Virus record (IMG/VR): IMGVR_UViG_3300049927_000072
Span: 1-64,000 of that record
Strand: one strand, 5' to 3'
Length of the DNA: 64,000 nt
Source of the DNA: a virus
Position numbers and translations under genes: made by a program. The notes beneath the pieces were generated by a model. It saw nothing but the letters and a program-made list of their open reading frames with translations. It did not search any database and was not told the origin of the DNA. This document shows positions 8,225 to 15,645 of the stretch, piece after piece. Each line of letters starts with the position of its first letter. The first letter of the stretch is position 1.

Positions 8225-8480
8225 GGTCTTCCCCCTCTGTTGGTTCAACGTGTAATGCGACCGGCGGCTGCACGCCGCCGACCGTCAACAAAATTGTGCC
8301 GCCGTCTTGCAGCGCCTGTATCTCTTCGAGCGTCGGCTTCCATGTGCTGACAAATTCCTTACCGCGCACTGTATCTTCCACCCGCACCGACAGTGTGCGG
8401 ACCGGACCGCGCACGCTCTCGTCCCATTCTTTCGGCTTGCCGAACAGGTGCGTGGCGTTCTTTGTTGGGACCGGCATCAT
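8211..8480 (-). CDS. Conserved small phage protein (89 aa)
   Basis: Two adjacent ATGs (8480 and 8477); 8480 gives an ATGA overlap with the upstream gene. The protein contains [14 protein letters not shown], a V-R-x-E segment, then [17 protein letters not shown] and beta-rich [14 protein letters not shown]. This layout recurs in many Rhizobiales phage proteins of unknown role. It overlaps the GapR-like start by 14 bases. Confidence 0.7.
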   Translation of the reverse strand: MMPVPTKNATHLFGKPKEWDESVRGPVRTLSVRVEDTVRGKEFVSTWKPTLEEIQALQDGGTILLTVGGVQPPVALHVEPTEGEDHGEG

Positions 8481-8779
8481 ATCGGAATGCCGTTCTTGCG
8501 CTGCTCGACCATGAGCGCATTCTCGCGATTGACTGCGTACTCAACTGCGTCAGCGATGCGGATCATCTCTGGCGTCCCGTGCTTCAGATAGGCGACGCAC
8601 GCGCCCAAGATTATCCCCGGTGACATCGGATTTTCATGGATGATCTTCAGCAGCTTCGCGTGTTCGGCATTGAGATCATAAAAGACACCCGGCTTCAGGC
8701 CCTGAAGCTCGCGGCGCTCACGAGCATTCAACATTTGATCGATAAACTTTTGATTTTTATCGTTCGGAATTTCACTCAT
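8477..8779 (-). CDS. Hypothetical helical protein (100 aa)
   Basis: ATG at 8779 (MSEIPNDKNQKFIDQML) overlaps the DUF2800 stop by eight bases. The body is predicted helical and charged, with FYDLNAEHAKLLKIIHENP and a closing [10 protein letters not shown]. No known family. It sits between the DUF2800 nuclease and the unknown 89-aa protein, so a replication/recombination accessory role is possible. Confidence 0.65.
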   Translation of the reverse strand: MSEIPNDKNQKFIDQMLNARERRELQGLKPGVFYDLNAEHAKLLKIIHENPMSPGIILGACVAYLKHGTPEMIRIADAVEYAVNRENALMVEQRKNGIPI

Positions 8780-10094
8780 GTTCAATATCCTCACCCTCGA
8801 TTGGATCATCTGCAAAGTCGGCCCCCGCGATCAGCGCGAGATCGATGGCCGCACGAGGATCACTCTCGTCGGCGACGGTGATTTTGCCCGGCGGCGTGAT
8901 TGCAAGCTCGGAAACGAGAGCCTTGAGAAGTTTACGTGTTGCCTTGTCGCCGATCTTCTCGACCTTCGCTGGCGAGACAGGCTTCGGCTCAACCCACAGG
9001 AAGTCTTTGATCTTTTTGAATAGCGGCGATCCAAGCTCGCCAGCGACGCGGCGCTCAAGTTCAGTGCCGGTCACGCTCCACTTGCGTTTGGTTCGGCCTT
9101 CGACGAGCTTAAAGCCCGGCACGATCTTGCCCTCCATAAGCTGTGCCTGTACGTCGCGCTCGATCTCGCGCGCCCACTGGTCGATAAGCGGTATCCATCG
9201 CGCCTTGCGTGAAAGCTCGGCACGATATCCCTCCCCGTCGTCGGCGAGGTCACCGTCGGTCGGGATCAACAGCGGCCCGGGCGGCGGATCAATTCCAAAT
9301 TCGGCGAGTGTCTCGTCGTAGGCGACACGATCAAATTCTTTGCAGCGTGTCTTTGCAGGACACCACTTGCACCAATCCCCGACACGCAGCGGCGCATTCG
9401 GTTTACTCGTGGCGTCGGCCGCTTCCTTCATTTTAATTTCGAACAACTTCAACTCGTCGCACGTATATTTTTCCGAGCGAATGTAGCCATCCTCGTGCGG
9501 TGCGTTCGGCTGCACGATGGTGACTTCAACTTCCTCTGCGTCCGGATGCTCATGCAAAATGCCTACAGCATAGTTTTTCAGTTGCTCGTTGTCTTTTACT
9601 TCAACAACATTGTAGCCGTTCTTGTAGTCGAGCAGCTTCGCCAGCCCAAACGGCTCGACTAGCGTTTTATCCGCCGTGCCACCAAGCCGATCATCGAGCC
9701 ACGACATATTGATAAACCGCTCGTTGAACTCTTCGGGCTTGAACATTTCCTCTTTGGAGCGCTCGACTTCGTCGATAAACATCTGCACGCCTTCGACCAT
9801 CTTGCTGTCGACCGGAAAGGCGTGCCAGCCGGGCTGCAACTCCGTCGGGTTGAATGCATTGACCAGAATGGTTTCTTCAGTGCCCGGCTCGTGCACAATG
9901 GCAGTCCAGCCGTGATACTTGCGAGCATCGGTCTCGCCGTTGTTGCCCATGACCTCGATCACCTTGTGCGCGGCAGTGCCGAGCATCGCGGCCGAGTTTG
10001 TCGTAGAGCTTTCGTCGCCGATCAGTGCGACCGATCCCGCACAATTCATCCAACGATGCGCCGATGACGGTGAGAGTTTTGCGTGAAATGCCAT
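8772..10094 (-). CDS. DUF2800 Cas4/RecB-like PD-(D/E)XK nuclease
   Basis: 440 aa, MAFHAKLSPSSAHRWMNCAGS. Nuclease core: GTAD (D142), LDYKNG (D156 and K158) and QLKNYAVG (Q171, Y175), the Cas4/RecB pattern. A conserved Cys near the start (C18) plus CKWC...C (C242, C245, C251) would form an iron-sulfur cluster as in Cas4/AddB. DUF2800 proteins regularly accompany DUF2815, family-A polymerase and VirE/primase-helicase genes in phages. The likely role is end processing in phage recombination or replication. It is encoded mid-operon with a TAA-ATG junction to the upstream gene. Confidence 0.85.
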   Translation of the reverse strand: MAFHAKLSPSSAHRWMNCAGSVALIGDESSTTNSAAMLGTAAHKVIEVMGNNGETDARKYHGWTAIVHEPGTEETILVNAFNPTELQPGWHAFPVDSKMVEGVQMFIDEVERSKEEMFKPEEFNERFINMSWLDDRLGGTADKTLVEPFGLAKLLDYKNGYNVVEVKDNEQLKNYAVGILHEHPDAEEVEVTIVQPNAPHEDGYIRSEKYTCDELKLFEIKMKEAADATSKPNAPLRVGDWCKWCPAKTRCKEFDRVAYDETLAEFGIDPPPGPLLIPTDGDLADDGEGYRAELSRKARWIPLIDQWAREIERDVQAQLMEGKIVPGFKLVEGRTKRKWSVTGTELERRVAGELGSPLFKKIKDFLWVEPKPVSPAKVEKIGDKATRKLLKALVSELAITPPGKITVADESDPRAAIDLALIAGADFADDPIEGEDIEHE

Positions 10095-10346
10095 TTAGTC
10101 GCCTCGATCCAACACGGGATGCGGTTTCTTTTCGTAGAGGATGTCGATGTGATCCGGGAACGTCTCGATGTTGAGCACTTGGTCGGGCGCTGGCGGAGCG
10201 ATAGCGAGCCGTGTGCACTCGGTGCCAGAGGGATCGAGGATCACAGCTTCGGCCCCGCCGTTGTTCAGGCGGAACGTGACGCACGTAAAATCATTGTTGA
10301 GCGTTATCACGATGTGGTCGCGCGAGAGCGGGCGGACTGCGGTCAT
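10095..10346 (-). CDS. Small hypothetical protein (83 aa)
   Basis: MTAVRPLSRDHIVITLNND at the start, beta-rich body (FTCVTFRLNNGGAEAVIL) and C-terminal DILYEKKPHPVL. Its stop directly abuts the DUF2800 start, and its start overlaps the upstream gene as ATGA. No domain recognised. Confidence 0.65.
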   Translation of the reverse strand: MTAVRPLSRDHIVITLNNDFTCVTFRLNNGGAEAVILDPSGTECTRLAIAPPAPDQVLNIETFPDHIDILYEKKPHPVLDRGD

Positions 10347-10609
10347 TGCGCGGCCTCTTTGGTGAACATGATTTTGACAACGCCGTGCACGCGCTCAAGA
10401 ACGAATACGTGCTTATCGTAGTCGACCTTGAAACTGTTCGGATCGTCTGGATTTTCCAATACATTCCGATCCACGAAGCCCTCTTCTTCGTCGGCAGTCT
10501 GCACGTGCGTTTGCTCAACGCCGTCCACTGTCACAACACACCGATGACCCGCTATCTTTGCCAGCAATGGTAGATAGCCCGGATCATCTTCGAAAACTGA
10601 AATTCTCAT
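10343..10609 (-). CDS. Small acidic hypothetical protein (88 aa)
   Basis: ATG at 10609 (MRISVFEDDPGYLPLL) overlaps the upstream stop as ATGA, so the longer ORF start at 10633 is less likely. Acidic region QTADEEEGFVDRNVLENPDD followed by a beta-rich end. Unknown function. Confidence 0.65.
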   Translation of the reverse strand: MRISVFEDDPGYLPLLAKIAGHRCVVTVDGVEQTHVQTADEEEGFVDRNVLENPDDPNSFKVDYDKHVFVLERVHGVVKIMFTKEAAQ

Positions 10610-10917
10610 AGCGTGTCGTACTCCCCCGCCCATATTTCACTTACGCGACCGCCCGATCCAAGGCCGAAACGATCCGCGATTTCTTGAGTGCTCTCGATCC
10701 GGCTCGAATTATTGAGTGGCTTGATCCGGTCACGGATGGCCGCGGTCACGCGAATGCCGGGTTTGCGTGATGTCTCCGCGCTCGCGTGGAAATCTCGATG
10801 CGTGTAGGCATAAGCCTGACTGAGATATTGAAGCACCCCTTCAATATTATCCGCGAGAGCTTGCGTGCGTGCATGCTCTAAAGCTTTCCGTAATTTCTTC
10901 ACGTCCCCCGTCGCCAT
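10606..10917 (-). CDS. Probable helix-turn-helix protein (103 aa)
   Basis: MATGDVKKLRKALEHARTQAL at the start; a helical N-terminal half. The C-terminal 25 residues, TQEIADRFGLGSGGRVSEI followed by WAGEYDTL, read as a helix-turn-helix recognition unit (T-x-EIA-x-x-FG-x-x-GRVSEI). It could be a DNA-binding regulator of the early operon. Inference from motif only. Confidence 0.6.
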   Translation of the reverse strand: MATGDVKKLRKALEHARTQALADNIEGVLQYLSQAYAYTHRDFHASAETSRKPGIRVTAAIRDRIKPLNNSSRIESTQEIADRFGLGSGGRVSEIWAGEYDTL

Positions 10918-10919
10918 TA

Positions 10920-11318
10920 TTATAGTCCCCTCGTGGCTTGCTGTTGCTCCACCATTTTCTTGCGGAGCTTATAGATCAAATCTTTCTGCGCTTTCATTGC
11001 GGCATCGAATGCCGCGCCGAGTGCAGCGCCGGGCGTGTCGTGGTGATGCGTTGTGAGCGTGCGCCATTCGCCGCGCGGAGTGTGCGTGCCGAAGCCGCCG
11101 TGCTCGATCAATTGCTCAACACGAAACGTGTTGCACTTGTATTCGACGCGGGGTGCAAAACCAGCGGTATCGCAAATGTCGTCAGCTATACTCACGTCGC
11201 CAATTGCGTATAACCCGACGATGCGGATCACTCGCGTCGGCACCATATGCGCGATCACGCGCTCACGCGCGGATGCTTTATTGAGAAGCGCGACAAGCGC
11301 TGGCGCGGGCATGCTCAT
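10920..11318 (-). CDS. Hypothetical protein (132 aa)
   Basis: ATG at 11318 (MSMPAPALVALLNKAS) gives an ATGA overlap with the preceding gene; the ORF extends far upstream in a frame shared with other genes and is not used. Contains a beta-rich core (TRVIRIVGLYAIGDVSIADD) and a helical end with KAQKDLIYKLRKKMVEQQQ. No family recognised. Confidence 0.6.
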   Translation of the reverse strand: MSMPAPALVALLNKASARERVIAHMVPTRVIRIVGLYAIGDVSIADDICDTAGFAPRVEYKCNTFRVEQLIEHGGFGTHTPRGEWRTLTTHHHDTPGAALGAAFDAAMKAQKDLIYKLRKKMVEQQQATRGL

Positions 11319-11515
11319 ATCTCGACCTCGTCGCCGATGCGAATACGATCCAAATCCATGAGCACAATACGCCCGGACTTGACGACAACCGCTGCCTTGA
11401 CTTCGAGTGCCGCTTGCACAGAGCCGACGCGCGCGCCACCGACGTTGACAAGTTGAAGCAAGTCGCCCGCATGCATCACGTCGCTGTCTCCGTCGAGGTA
11501 GTGGATCAGAGCCAT
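11315..11515 (-). CDS. Small beta-rich protein (66 aa)
   Basis: ATG at 11515 (MALIHYLDGDSDVMHAGD). The sequence alternates Val, Gly and charged residues (VGGARVGSVQAALEVKAAVV), suggesting a small beta-barrel. Coupled to both neighbours by overlaps. Function unknown. Confidence 0.6.
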   Translation of the reverse strand: MALIHYLDGDSDVMHAGDLLQLVNVGGARVGSVQAALEVKAAVVVKSGRIVLMDLDRIRIGDEVEI

Positions 11516-11673
11516 GTCGACACCACAAGGCCAGCGCCGAACGCGGCAAGTGTGACCCACGCAAGCACGTACGCCGAATGCCGCATCTTCGGCAACGTTG
11601 CCATGTAACCGACTATGAGCACATGCAGGCTAAAGAGGATCAGGATGGCCCAGACCGCGAGATTGTGGATCAT
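11506..11673 (-). CDS. 55-aa two-pass membrane protein
   Basis: MIHNLAVWAILILFSLHVLIVG is a first membrane segment and SAYVLAWVTLAAFGAGLVVS a second. The start overlaps the stop of the next membrane protein as ATGA. Tandem small membrane genes here could modify the host membrane or act as holin-like proteins, but nothing proves this. Confidence 0.6.
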   Translation of the reverse strand: MIHNLAVWAILILFSLHVLIVGYMATLPKMRHSAYVLAWVTLAAFGAGLVVSTWL

Positions 11674-11951
11674 GATTTGACCCCGAAGATTTTCGCAAAA
11701 TAAGAATGCGCGTTCGCCCCACTCCACGTGCCTACGAACGCGCCAGCTGCGGCAGGGATAAGCAGTGAGTGGTCCCCGACGTAACTGATCGTGACGAAAC
11801 CTGAGACGGTTATCATGATGGCGGCCCACAGGCCGGACTTGACCGGCGTGTGCTTTTGCAGCGACTTGGTGTAGCCGACCCAAATGATGTCGAGCACGAC
11901 AAGCCCGACGAACACGGCGATCCATGATGTGAGATGAAAATTATTTAGCAT
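11670..11951 (-). CDS. Small membrane protein (93 aa)
   Basis: MLNNFHLTSWIAVFVGLVVLDIIWVGYTKSL, a central hydrophobic segment and a third ending AGAFVGTWSGANAHSYFAKIF. Three hydrophobic helices are likely. The pattern resembles small phage inner-membrane proteins of unknown role. Its start overlaps the upstream secreted gene by 11 bases. Confidence 0.65.
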   Translation of the reverse strand: MLNNFHLTSWIAVFVGLVVLDIIWVGYTKSLQKHTPVKSGLWAAIMITVSGFVTISYVGDHSLLIPAAAGAFVGTWSGANAHSYFAKIFGVKS

Positions 11952-12156
11952 CGCGGATCGCCTTTGCTACCGCCGCGGGGTCTTCTTGCACGAGATACAT
12001 CCCCCCGGACGTGCGTATCTGCGTGGCGTTCGGCTGCTTCGAATTATATGACAGTGACACGTCGGCGACTTGCGATGGCGCGATGTAGACCGGCCTGCCC
12101 GCCATGTCGGTGAACTGCAACAGCGCGATGAAGAGGAACGGCAGAAATTTTTTCAT
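11941..12156 (-). CDS. Exported small protein, FlbD-like fold possible
   Basis: 71 aa. MKKFLPFLFIALLQFTDMAG is a signal-peptide-like start. The remainder (PVYIAPSQVADVSLSY...TQIRTSGGMYLVQEDPAAVAKAI) resembles short proteins of FlbD/phage type that alternate a binding strand with 'G.yyvVxE...V...I'. Overlaps its upstream neighbour as ATGA. Function unknown. Confidence 0.6.
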   Translation of the reverse strand: MKKFLPFLFIALLQFTDMAGRPVYIAPSQVADVSLSYNSKQPNATQIRTSGGMYLVQEDPAAVAKAIRDAK

Positions 12157-12398
12157 GTGAGCGCCACCATTAGTGCATCAAAGTCGGACCACTCTAATGG
12201 GGCGTAAAAGTAGATAACCGAGCCACACGAAACCACTCTGCGTTTTGTGTAGTGGTGGCGCGTGTGCGTTTCGCTCACCTTGTCAACCAGACCGGAGTAG
12301 ACGCTCACCGTGCCGTTATACTTGACAGGGAATGCGTCGCTGCCGCAGTCCGTCATCCCGATCCCGTGGCAAGGGCCGCCAATGCAGCGGATTGTCAT
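12153..12398 (-). CDS. Small hypothetical protein (81 aa)
   Basis: MTIRCIGGPCHGIGMTDCGSD at the start with three early Cys residues, then a Tyr-rich segment YFYAPLEWSDFDALMVAL. The 'CxGGPxHG' opening is a pattern of small phage and actinobacterial proteins of unknown role. Coupled by ATGA to the metallopeptidase gene. Confidence 0.65.
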   Translation of the reverse strand: MTIRCIGGPCHGIGMTDCGSDAFPVKYNGTVSVYSGLVDKVSETHTRHHYTKRRVVSCGSVIYFYAPLEWSDFDALMVALT

Positions 12399-12808
12399 GG
12401 CGTCACCAAAAGGTTTGTCAGCTTCGGCCGCCGCGTGCGGATGTAAGCTCCAATCAATAAGAAGGCGAACATCTGAACAGTGTAAGCCTTGAATTCGGCG
12501 GACGGGTCGCGCTCACCCATCGACACGCACAGAAGATCGAACACGTGCGTAGCCTCGTGCACGAGCAATGCGAATATGGCGAGCGGCGAACTTTTGAGAT
12601 CGTCCGCCCCAATAAACACGAGCGCGAGCTTTTCGTCATCGCCGCGAGCTAATTCCATCGTGGTGCCGTCCGTCTTCGGGTACGGCGGTGGATTTTGTAT
12701 GCCAAGCTTTTTAACCGCGCGCTTGTACGCGCGTTCGTTGGGGCAAAACCCATAGGTGAACGGAAAGCAACCGCCGTGATTGTTGAGCCAGACCACTTTG
12801 TCGGTCAT
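12395..12808 (-). CDS. HExxH zinc metallopeptidase-like protein
   Basis: 137 aa from ATG 12808 (MTDKVVWLNNHGG), overlapping the HslV-like stop as ATGA. It contains LLVHEATHVFD, a zinc-binding HExxH (H84, E85, H88), followed by SAEFKAYTVQ with E105, the likely third ligand. A C-terminal hydrophobic segment FAFLLIGAYI may contact membrane. The HEaTH...E..AY..Q pattern recurs in phage proteins of unknown substrate. Being co-translated with an Ntn hydrolase suggests the two act together on proteins; that is inference. Confidence 0.75.
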   Translation of the reverse strand: MTDKVVWLNNHGGCFPFTYGFCPNERAYKRAVKKLGIQNPPPYPKTDGTTMELARGDDEKLALVFIGADDLKSSPLAIFALLVHEATHVFDLLCVSMGERDPSAEFKAYTVQMFAFLLIGAYIRTRRPKLTNLLVTP

Positions 12809-13308
12809 CGCTTCGCCTTCCTCTGTTTTGGAGGGTACCGAAGCGCGACGGCGTGGATTGGCGCGCGGCAGTGAATATCCCAGTCGCAAACAATTCGGGC
12901 GGCCTCATAGGCTGTCTTGCCCGCTGCCATCGCGCCTATAGCGATCTCTGCGCCTGTCCCGACCGCAGCAAATCCGCGATTGAAAACACATACGCCAATC
13001 TCCGCGTCTTTCTTATCCGGGGTATCGGACGTGGCGACCGTGAAAATGTGGCCGTTCGGCAGCACGAGCAAGCCGGTCCAGTCGAGCCGCAACTCTTGCA
13101 GCTTCGAACGCAACGGCAAATCTTTCTCGTGCTTTACGTTCTCTAGCAACAATTCCACGTCGCGGCTGTCGCCTTCGCCAGCGCCGCCGAGCAACGCGCC
13201 CGACTTGAGACGCCGGATTTTCGTCAGAGAGATTTCCTGCAACCCTTCCGACGTGGCCCAACAACTGTCGCAGGCCATGATGCCGTGTCGGTACGTGATA
13301 ACCGTCAT
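12805..13308 (-). CDS. HslV/proteasome-like Ntn hydrolase
   Basis: 167 aa. After Met removal the protein begins with Thr (TVITYRHGIMACDS), the position of the catalytic N-terminal Thr of HslV and proteasome beta subunits. A conserved Asp at 14, TKIRRL with Lys30 (the Lys33 equivalent), an AGEGD glycine turn, and AVGTGAEIAIGAMAAGKTAYEAARIV (here split: AVGTGAEIAIGAM and GKTAYEAARIV) follow the HslV order. Length equals HslV (about 175). No HslU-type ATPase is seen in this window. It may assemble a ring and degrade or process phage or host proteins. Fold and active site are well supported; activity is not shown. Confidence 0.8.
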   Translation of the reverse strand: MTVITYRHGIMACDSCWATSEGLQEISLTKIRRLKSGALLGGAGEGDSRDVELLLENVKHEKDLPLRSKLQELRLDWTGLLVLPNGHIFTVATSDTPDKKDAEIGVCVFNRGFAAVGTGAEIAIGAMAAGKTAYEAARIVCDWDIHCRAPIHAVALRYPPKQRKAKR

Positions 13309-13326
13309 CCCCCGTCCCCTGTCACT

Positions 13327-13503
13327 TTACCAATTTGGATAGAAGCCGCCACTCCACAAAACAAACTGCACGGCGATCAGGGCGGCAAGGTTGATCAAAT
13401 GACTGCGCAGCGTGCTTGCGTAAACCGCGCCGTTCATCTGCCATAGCTCATAGAACACGCCGAGAGCGAAGACCGCGAGTATCGTGTATTGCTGCCAGTG
13501 CAT
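13327..13503 (-). CDS. 58-aa two-pass membrane protein
   Basis: MHWQQYTILAVFALGVFYELW is a first hydrophobic segment and HLINLAALIAVQFVLWSGGFY a second. The start is adjacent to the stop of the next gene (TGATG). Unknown; one of several tiny membrane genes in this operon. Confidence 0.6.
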   Translation of the reverse strand: MHWQQYTILAVFALGVFYELWQMNGAVYASTLRSHLINLAALIAVQFVLWSGGFYPNW

Positions 13504-13697
13504 CACGTTGCCTTCGGAAGCGCGCGGATGTTTTCGAGCACCCCTTGCAGAAATCCGAGCACGAAGCTTTGGGAAGGCCCGTCACTGTCGCCGTTCTCAT
13601 TGACAAGAAACACGGTGCGCTCAACAACGGCAGGAAGGTGCATGCCTGCCGCGTACGCATCCTGACCTTCCCGGAATAGTGGTCCGTCGATTACCAT
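13503..13697 (-). CDS. Small hypothetical protein (64 aa)
   Basis: MVIDGPLFREGQDAYAAGMHL, then a central VFLVNENGDSDGPSQSFVLGF. The combination of 'FREGQDAYAAG' with a C-terminal 'DG....F..GF' resembles small phage proteins with a 'G..AY..G' repeat found near HNH or ribosome-modulation-like proteins. Function not assigned. Confidence 0.6.
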   Translation of the reverse strand: MVIDGPLFREGQDAYAAGMHLPAVVERTVFLVNENGDSDGPSQSFVLGFLQGVLENIRALPKAT

Positions 13698-14044
13698 TAT
13701 ACTGGTCCTGTCGGTTGACCGAAACCGTGGATTTCTAGCGTGTCATTCGTCGGCATGATCTCGCGGCGCGGCGCGCCGTGAATTTCCATCGCGGCGACCG
13801 CGAGCGCACCAACCTTGCGTACACTTTCGAGTGTCCGCGCATCGCACGCTGGCGACCGATCGGTCGAGCTAGTGAGGATCGCGCGATCAAGATACACTTT
13901 CATGTAGAGCAGGTACGCAGCAAGCTCGTGCTCTGCATTCGTATCTCCGGGATTTGTTCCGCCAGCGCTCTCGCGCAATGCGTCCTGATAGTTTCGCTCG
14001 CTACTCAATGCGGCGAATACTTCCTCACGTGTTGCTTTCGGCAT
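13697..14044 (-). CDS. Conserved helical phage protein (115 aa)
   Basis: ATG at 14044 (MPKATREEVFAALSSERNYQDAL). The pattern 'R..vf..L..ER.YQ', then EHELAAYLLYMKVYLDRA and 'R KV..LaVaAMe.hGaP.R' recurs in phages as an unknown conserved protein near HIRAN or DNA-metabolism genes. Helical throughout. It overlaps the HIRAN gene by 20 bases. Confidence 0.7.
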   Translation of the reverse strand: MPKATREEVFAALSSERNYQDALRESAGGTNPGDTNAEHELAAYLLYMKVYLDRAILTSSTDRSPACDARTLESVRKVGALAVAAMEIHGAPRREIMPTNDTLEIHGFGQPTGPV

Positions 14045-14342
14045 TTGCTGTCTCCCATGTTCGCCAGTCGAGGCGCACAACGCCCCATGCTTGACCATGT
14101 TTCATAACTTTGATTTCGGTGCCTGCATCCATGAGCGGCGCAAGCTCTGCGGCGAGACCGCGCGGCACGTGGCCGATGATGCGGTTGCCCCAGTTAATTG
14201 CGATGGCGTTCTTGTCGTATTTGTTCTCCGGCTGGCGTCGCAGGATCAGCGGACTACCGTTACGCAGTCTGCCGATCAGATTGCCAGCGCCCGGGTAAAA
14301 GGTGCTGCCAACAATGCTTGCGATGCGCAGATGTTCAGCCAT
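14025..14342 (-). CDS. HIRAN-domain protein
   Basis: 105 aa. VGSTFYPGAGNL, RRQPENKYDKNAIAI and GHVPRGLAAELAPLMDAG match the HIRAN domain consensus in order (the domain that binds single-stranded DNA ends in HLTF/Rad5). The domain makes up almost the whole protein. It probably recognises unusual DNA structures at replication forks or ends. Stop and start overlaps tie it to genes on both sides. Confidence 0.85.
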   Translation of the reverse strand: MAEHLRIASIVGSTFYPGAGNLIGRLRNGSPLILRRQPENKYDKNAIAINWGNRIIGHVPRGLAAELAPLMDAGTEIKVMKHGQAWGVVRLDWRTWETANAESNT

Positions 14343-14544
14343 TTGGAGGGCTCTGCTCGACCACTGGCTTCTTGGTCGGCCATGTTTCGGTGATGAACAG
14401 CGCCGAGCTTGTGGTGATCCACAAAGTGATCTCGCTGCCCGGGAAAAGAACTCCCTCTGGGCCGCCGCTCGAAAGGCAGGTGCCGCGATAATTCACATCG
14501 CCGTTGCTGTCTGCCTCGTTTCGAATGGTGATTTTCGTTGTCAT
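14335..14544 (-). CDS. Small hypothetical protein (69 aa)
   Basis: ATG at 14544 (MTTKITIRNEADSNGDVNYRG), with AAGGGA about 12 bases upstream; a GTG three codons earlier is possible. Beta-rich short protein with FPGSEITLWITTSSAL, resembling small phage proteins with 'G.v.l.pGe...yv' ends. Function unknown. Confidence 0.6.
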   Translation of the reverse strand: MTTKITIRNEADSNGDVNYRGTCLSSGGPEGVLFPGSEITLWITTSSALFITETWPTKKPVVEQSPPNG

Positions 14545-14577
14545 ATCAGGCACATCCCTTTTCTATCTGTAGTGCCC

Positions 14578-14617
14578 GACCGTGCGCGGCAGGCCGGGTG
14601 GAGTGCCGCGCACGGTC
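14578..14617. other. Perfect 14-bp inverted repeat (hairpin)
   Basis: GACCGTGCGCGGCA (14578-14591) is followed by a 12-base loop and its exact complement TGCCGCGCACGGTC (14604-14617). A second small hairpin (GGCGG/CCGCC, 14627-14641) follows. It lies in the gap between the 14544 and 14763 genes. It could be a terminator, an operator or an RNA fold; no U-run was seen on the minus strand after it. Confidence 0.55.
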
Positions 14618-14762
14618 AAGCTATCAGGCGGGGAGACCGCCAGATAAATTTAGAGGCGCGCTGTGCGTAACGTCGAGATCGTACTGTCGCCGAAGCAACA
14701 AATATCGCGACCGCCTCTAACTCAGTGTGATGAAAAACCCCCCGAAGGACTTTTCCCCGTAA

Positions 14763-15233
14763 TTAGGCCGTCGGATCGAACTCTTCCGCCGGGACCGCTT
14801 CATTTTCAGTTTGACCGCCGACGCCCGCGAGCGCTGTGTTGCACGCTTCGGCAACCTTGTCATAGTCGGCTGGCTTGACCTGAGAGATTTGCTGCACGCT
14901 GGCCTCTTCTTCGAGGATCGCAGACGCTTCCTGCTTTCCGAGCGCATCATTGGTAGCAACCGCACGAATTAGATTTCGCACTTGTTCGTAGCTGTACTTG
15001 CCGACCTTTGCCGGTGGCGGCGCGGCTGGCTTCGCAACCGTTGGCTTGGCAGCCGTGGGTCTCGCGGCCGAAGTGGCCGCAGGCTTCGTCGTCGCTGGCT
15101 TGGTAGTTTGTGCCGTGCTCGCGGCAGTGGCGACAGTCTTCGCAGCACCCGCGACGGCAGCTTTCGCTACGCCGTGTACCGCGGCAATCCCGTGCGCCGC
15201 TGCAATAAGAACTTCTGCTAACTTGTCAGACAT
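14763..15233 (-). CDS. Ala/Lys/Pro-rich histone-like protein
   Basis: 156 aa. The start MSDKLAEVLIAAAHGIAAVHG is preceded by a GGGGGG ribosome-binding site. A low-complexity middle (repeated TTKPAATSAARP / TAAKPTVAKPA blocks) leads to a helical C-terminal domain (KYSYEQVRNLIRAVATNDALGKQEASA...). The basic linker and helical tail recall bacterial H1-like proteins, but the C-terminal domain is unfamiliar. It may bind DNA or other replication proteins. A possible promoter (15249-15277) lies directly upstream. Confidence 0.65.
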   Translation of the reverse strand: MSDKLAEVLIAAAHGIAAVHGVAKAAVAGAAKTVATAASTAQTTKPATTKPAATSAARPTAAKPTVAKPAAPPPAKVGKYSYEQVRNLIRAVATNDALGKQEASAILEEEASVQQISQVKPADYDKVAEACNTALAGVGGQTENEAVPAEEFDPTA

Positions 15234-15248
15234 TACGTCCCCCCGTTT

Positions 15249-15277
15249 GGTATTCAGTCAGTGATTGGTGGTAGCAA
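15249..15277 (-). promoter_or_regulatory. Candidate promoter, TTGCTA-N17-AATACC
   Basis: On the minus strand TTGCTA (15277-15272) is separated by 17 bases from AATACC (15254-15249), upstream of the gene starting at 15233. The TTGCTA -35 form also appears at 18333 and 40199. Confidence 0.35.
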
Positions 15278-15315
15278 AACTAAATTCGTTTCGTCAAGCA
15301 TCCTCGAAATATTTT

Positions 15316-15645
15316 TTATCTTTGTTCGGTACAATTTCGGCAGACCGTGGCGAACCAAGGAGAGCACGGATAGCTCACGTCCCTATGACAGAATATACAC
15401 CGCGTCAGTTTTAATTCGGGCGTCGGCCCTTTGAAGCGCAGCGGTGTATCATACAGCGTGCAAAAGTTGCTGCCCAGTGAACCGGGATGCTCCACAACGC
15501 CCTCTTGTCGCATATCCAGTTTCAGGTGCTCGAATGCGCGGCACGCTGTTGCGTGATCCCGAAATGTGATCTCGACGCTGAGGCCCTCCGCCGGGATGTT
15601 GCGTTCGGCGAGCCAGTACCGCAACGCGTACATCATGTCTTTCAT
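15316..15645 (-). CDS. Zinc-finger-ended protein (109 aa)
   Basis: MKDMMYALRYWLAERNIPAEG at the start; possible later starts exist at the MM pair. The middle has FRDHATACRAFEHLKLDM. The C-terminus has RCIFCHRDVSYPCSPWF with a further CRNC, so two Cys pairs plus extra Cys could bind zinc. Operon member by overlap with the upstream gene. Unknown. Confidence 0.6.
   Translation of the reverse strand: MKDMMYALRYWLAERNIPAEGLSVEITFRDHATACRAFEHLKLDMRQEGVVEHPGSLGSNFCTLYDTPLRFKGPTPELKLTRCIFCHRDVSYPCSPWFATVCRNCTEQR

Noticed and set aside
11506-11951. Holin pair
   Set aside because: Two adjacent membrane proteins could be holins, but they sit in the early operon away from any lysin, so they are left as unknown membrane proteins.
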